This document shows, piece after piece, positions 61,301-64,000 of a stretch of 64,000 bases of DNA. Position 1 is the stretch's first letter, and each line of letters opens with the position of its first letter. The stretch is taken from contig NC_092523.1 in NCBI RefSeq assembly GCF_037038585.1, positions 28,959,501-29,023,500 on the forward strand, in the 5' to 3' direction. The DNA comes from Patagioenas fasciata (lineage: Eukaryota; Chordata; Aves; Columbiformes; Columbidae). A program made the position numbers and the translations under genes. Under the pieces are notes generated by a model. It was not told the DNA's origin, did not search any database, and saw only the letters and a list, made by a program, of their open reading frames with translations.

Positions 61301-64000
61301 CCAACATTTGCGATGCCTAAGCTCTCTCCTCTTACAAGCATGACACACTCATGTTATGCATCTCAAAATATTAAAAATTGAAGAAAAGCTTGGGTGAAAA
61401 TGTCAGCGTTAGGCTCCACTAAATCTCATAGCAATCCCATAACCTATCCAATGTACAGATAGAACAACGGGGCAAGTGTTTCGCTGCAACGCAGGAAGCC
61501 AGCCTCAGATAACCACCAGCCGACCCTTTTCTCTCGAGAAAGAGAAGACTAGATTTATTAAAAAAAAATTCCTTGGATATTCTAGAACACATCTGATTAA
61601 CTTTTTTTTTCATTAGTGTTTCAGGTTATATTAGAAAGTTTATGGAGAACAAGTATCTGAAAGGCAGCATTCTCCAGTAGAATTCACAGTTAAAACACCT
61701 GAGGACAAACACTTTCAAGGAGAACTGGCACAAGAAACAAGTTTAATTTTACCACTTGGGCATCCACCTCACATGTGGACTCAACACTGGAGCAGAGCCG
61801 CAGCTTGTGAAAACTGTGGAGCTTCAGTTCACCAAGCTACTACTCCTAGGCAGAAAGAGTATAATTTATCTTCACTTTGATGAGTTTATGTGTTAGTTCA
61901 TCAAAACTAACCACCAAGTGCACCTGGATTCTGCCATAACACGCATGCTAAATAACACCACTCCTTTTAAGCCCTAAGTCCACAATGAGACGCCTAGACT
62001 GAATGAACTGTGTGAACACTAAACTGGATTTCATTATGCTAAGCTATAATAATGTACTAATGCAGTAAATCAGATACGATGAAGAAAGCCTGAAACTACA
62101 CAAAGGGAAACATGAGGCTGGATTCTTTCACCCAGAAAGGTTACACTTTCATCCAGCAAGCTTAACCTATAGCAAGTGATCAGAGGAAAATGTCCTGTAT
62201 CACTAGAAGAAATGTAACTGTGAAGTTTCACTTCACCCTGTATTCGCTGCCTGGATCCTTTGGCACAAAGGAGTGAGATGATTCAAGCAGCAGGATTTCA
62301 GAATGGTGGGTGCTGCAAAAGAGCCTTTTATCAAGCTGTAGCCAATCGCACTGAAACAAAAATGTACAGACCAGGTTTCCTGAAGTAGTCTTGCAACAGC
62401 ACAACCAACTACAACTTGCAAATGCTTCAGGGTTCACGGGTTTCCTTCTTTGCGCCTTTCCCAAAAGCACAGAGCCCTGAGGGTGATGCCAACCACAAGT
62501 TACTGGCACCCTTTCAGATCCCGCTCAACCCCTCCATTAACTGAAAAACAGTCAAGCTTACAGCTAACAATTTGCATTCTACTACTTTCTTTATGGTTAA
62601 ATAGGCGTTTCCTGAAAACAGATCTCTGTGTTATCTGTGCTGAAGATCATATGTAAACTCTTGAAGAATATTCAGGAAATACAACACAGCTCATGCCAGT
62701 CTGACCTTACTCATTAATAAGTATGTAGAGCATATGTTCATACATAACTCTGGGAATGTACTTGCACAATCAAATTAACCTTTGGACTGCTGGTGTTCGG
62801 TCATGATTTACTGTATCTAGTTTTCAATTGCATATGCAGTGCTGCTAGTAGTGCAGAAATACTATCCCGTAAAAAACACAAAAGCTGATAACAAAGCTGA
62901 AAATGGATAAGAATGTTTTGCTTCCACTACAGAAATATAATTAACTATCGCTATATACCCATAATCAGTTGTGTGTGCATCATTGAAAAATGCTCTTATT
63001 TGCAGCTTTTGCTGAAACTCGGCCTAGAAATACTTGAGTGGGGGTGCAAGGAACAAAGCAGCAAAGGCAGGGGAGGAAGGGAGAAGTCAGTAACTTTCCC
63101 CAGACACTGATCTAATTTAAACGGGTAGCAGTTTTTTCTTTACTAGCTGGGTGCAGCATTGTTCCTGCCTTCCCTGAGTTAGTTCCACCCCATTGCTAAT
63201 TACCGCTTGAATGCAACGTGCTGCGCAGAGGCTAAAGAGGTCAGTCCTGAAGCCTCCCGGATTGACACTATCTTGCTGAGCGGGTGGGAGAGCCACTTGT
63301 CCCCCACCTCCAATAAGGGATGATGAAGTGGGCTTGCCAGGCCAGGCTGGAGTGACCCCCTCCATCCAAGTCCCCACCACGACAGGACTCGACCAGAGCC
63401 TTCCCCAACATGCGTGAGCACCGACAGCGTGTCTAATATGAGGAGACACCAGTGGCTGCTCCCAGCGTGCCTGTTTGCTTTGAGGAGCCATCTCCTGCGA
63501 TGGTTCCGACACGTTAAACCAACAAGTGGGATCTGCGCTGACCTCCGGTCTTCCCAAACCCACAGGGCAGCAGGCATTGCACAGACTGATGAGTGAGACA
63601 ATCCCTGCACACCACTGCTTCCCATTTCTGGTGGGTTCTTCTGGTGTGAAAATAACCACCTCCCTCCATATGAAGATCCCCTTCTCGTCTGTGAGCATTG
63701 AATTTCAATTCCAATGTCAAAAAAAGCCAAATGCCTCTTTGTTCACAAAGAAATGATAGACTTAATGGAACAACAACTGCCAATGCTGTTTTTTCTAAGC
63801 TTTCACAAATGCTGAGCTGGTCTTCCTTTGACACATGCTGTATTGACTGACAGGGAAAAGAAAATCTTCCACTTTACAAAACAAACCCACTATTTTATTA
63901 CAGTTAATTCTACATTTAAGAATAACCCATTAGAAGATGTAGAGTTTGCTGAAATTAACTTAGAAATTAACTTAATATAAACACTGTGATACTGTTAAAA

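Larger units (their letters stand above)
55131..64000. other. SCFD2: Presumed SCFD2 intron to window end, no gene seen
   Basis: AT-rich unique sequence with a (TAAA)5 microsatellite at 57017-57036, a 26/27-bp tandem duplication at 58259-58311, and an A15 run near 58109-58124. Two GC-richer patches (58890-59280 and 63180-63600) carry open frames of 141 and 193 codons with no recognisable family features. No SCFD2 exon was found. Confidence 0.45.

Noticed and set aside
63117-63730. 193- and 176-codon overlapping - strand frames
   Set aside because: Two long frames of different phase over one GC-richer patch indicate composition, and neither shows a known domain.
1-64000. CRISPR arrays, bacterial operons, endogenous retrovirus genes, tRNA or rRNA genes
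   Set aside because: No regular spacer arrays, no operon-like packing, no gag/pol/env-like frames or paired LTRs, and no clear tRNA or rRNA were seen.

Overview
This window looks like a piece of a bird nuclear chromosome. It has spliced vertebrate genes with GT-AG introns, a CpG-island promoter, and several fragments of CR1 LINEs. CR1 is the typical avian retroposon; here it shows the RLDIRKKF...[18 protein letters not shown] tail of its second ORF and the 3' end written as agaatcatagaatca on the + strand. The exact species cannot be named from the sequence alone.

Two protein-coding genes are recognisable, and they lie tail to tail. RASL11B (+ strand, coding 692-3451) is complete: four coding exons, 243 residues, a GC-rich TATA-less promoter, and a likely poly(A) signal at 4588-4593. 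SCFD2 (- strand) is present only as its last four coding exons (20517-20662, 17164-17298, 11473-11592, 7336-7428), which encode the C-terminal ~163 residues of this Sec1/Munc18-family protein. This gene order, RASL11B next to the 3' end of SCFD2, is the one known in mammals. The upstream SCFD2 exons were not found, so 20663-64000 is most likely one large SCFD2 intron that runs off the right edge of the window.

Layout. 1-540 is upstream flank. About 450-1160 is the CpG island, with the RASL11B promoter and exons 1-2. 2036-4610 holds RASL11B exons 3-4 and its 3' UTR. 4611-7335 is the convergent gap plus the SCFD2 3' UTR. 7336-20662 holds the four SCFD2 exons and three introns of 3-6 kb. 20663-64000 is intronic or non-coding, with scattered repeats: CR1 fragments, an about 36-copy GGAGA array (32056-32236), a 170-bp palindromic hAT-type MITE with its target-site duplication (48247-48432), and a MIR-like SINE (55000-55130).

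The most notable points are a GC-AG intron in SCFD2, the hAT MITE, a well-preserved MIR-like element, and a 304-codon open frame (14181-15095, -) inside an SCFD2 intron that no known family explains. I found no evidence for a new multi-gene system. Most other open frames are unsupported chance frames.
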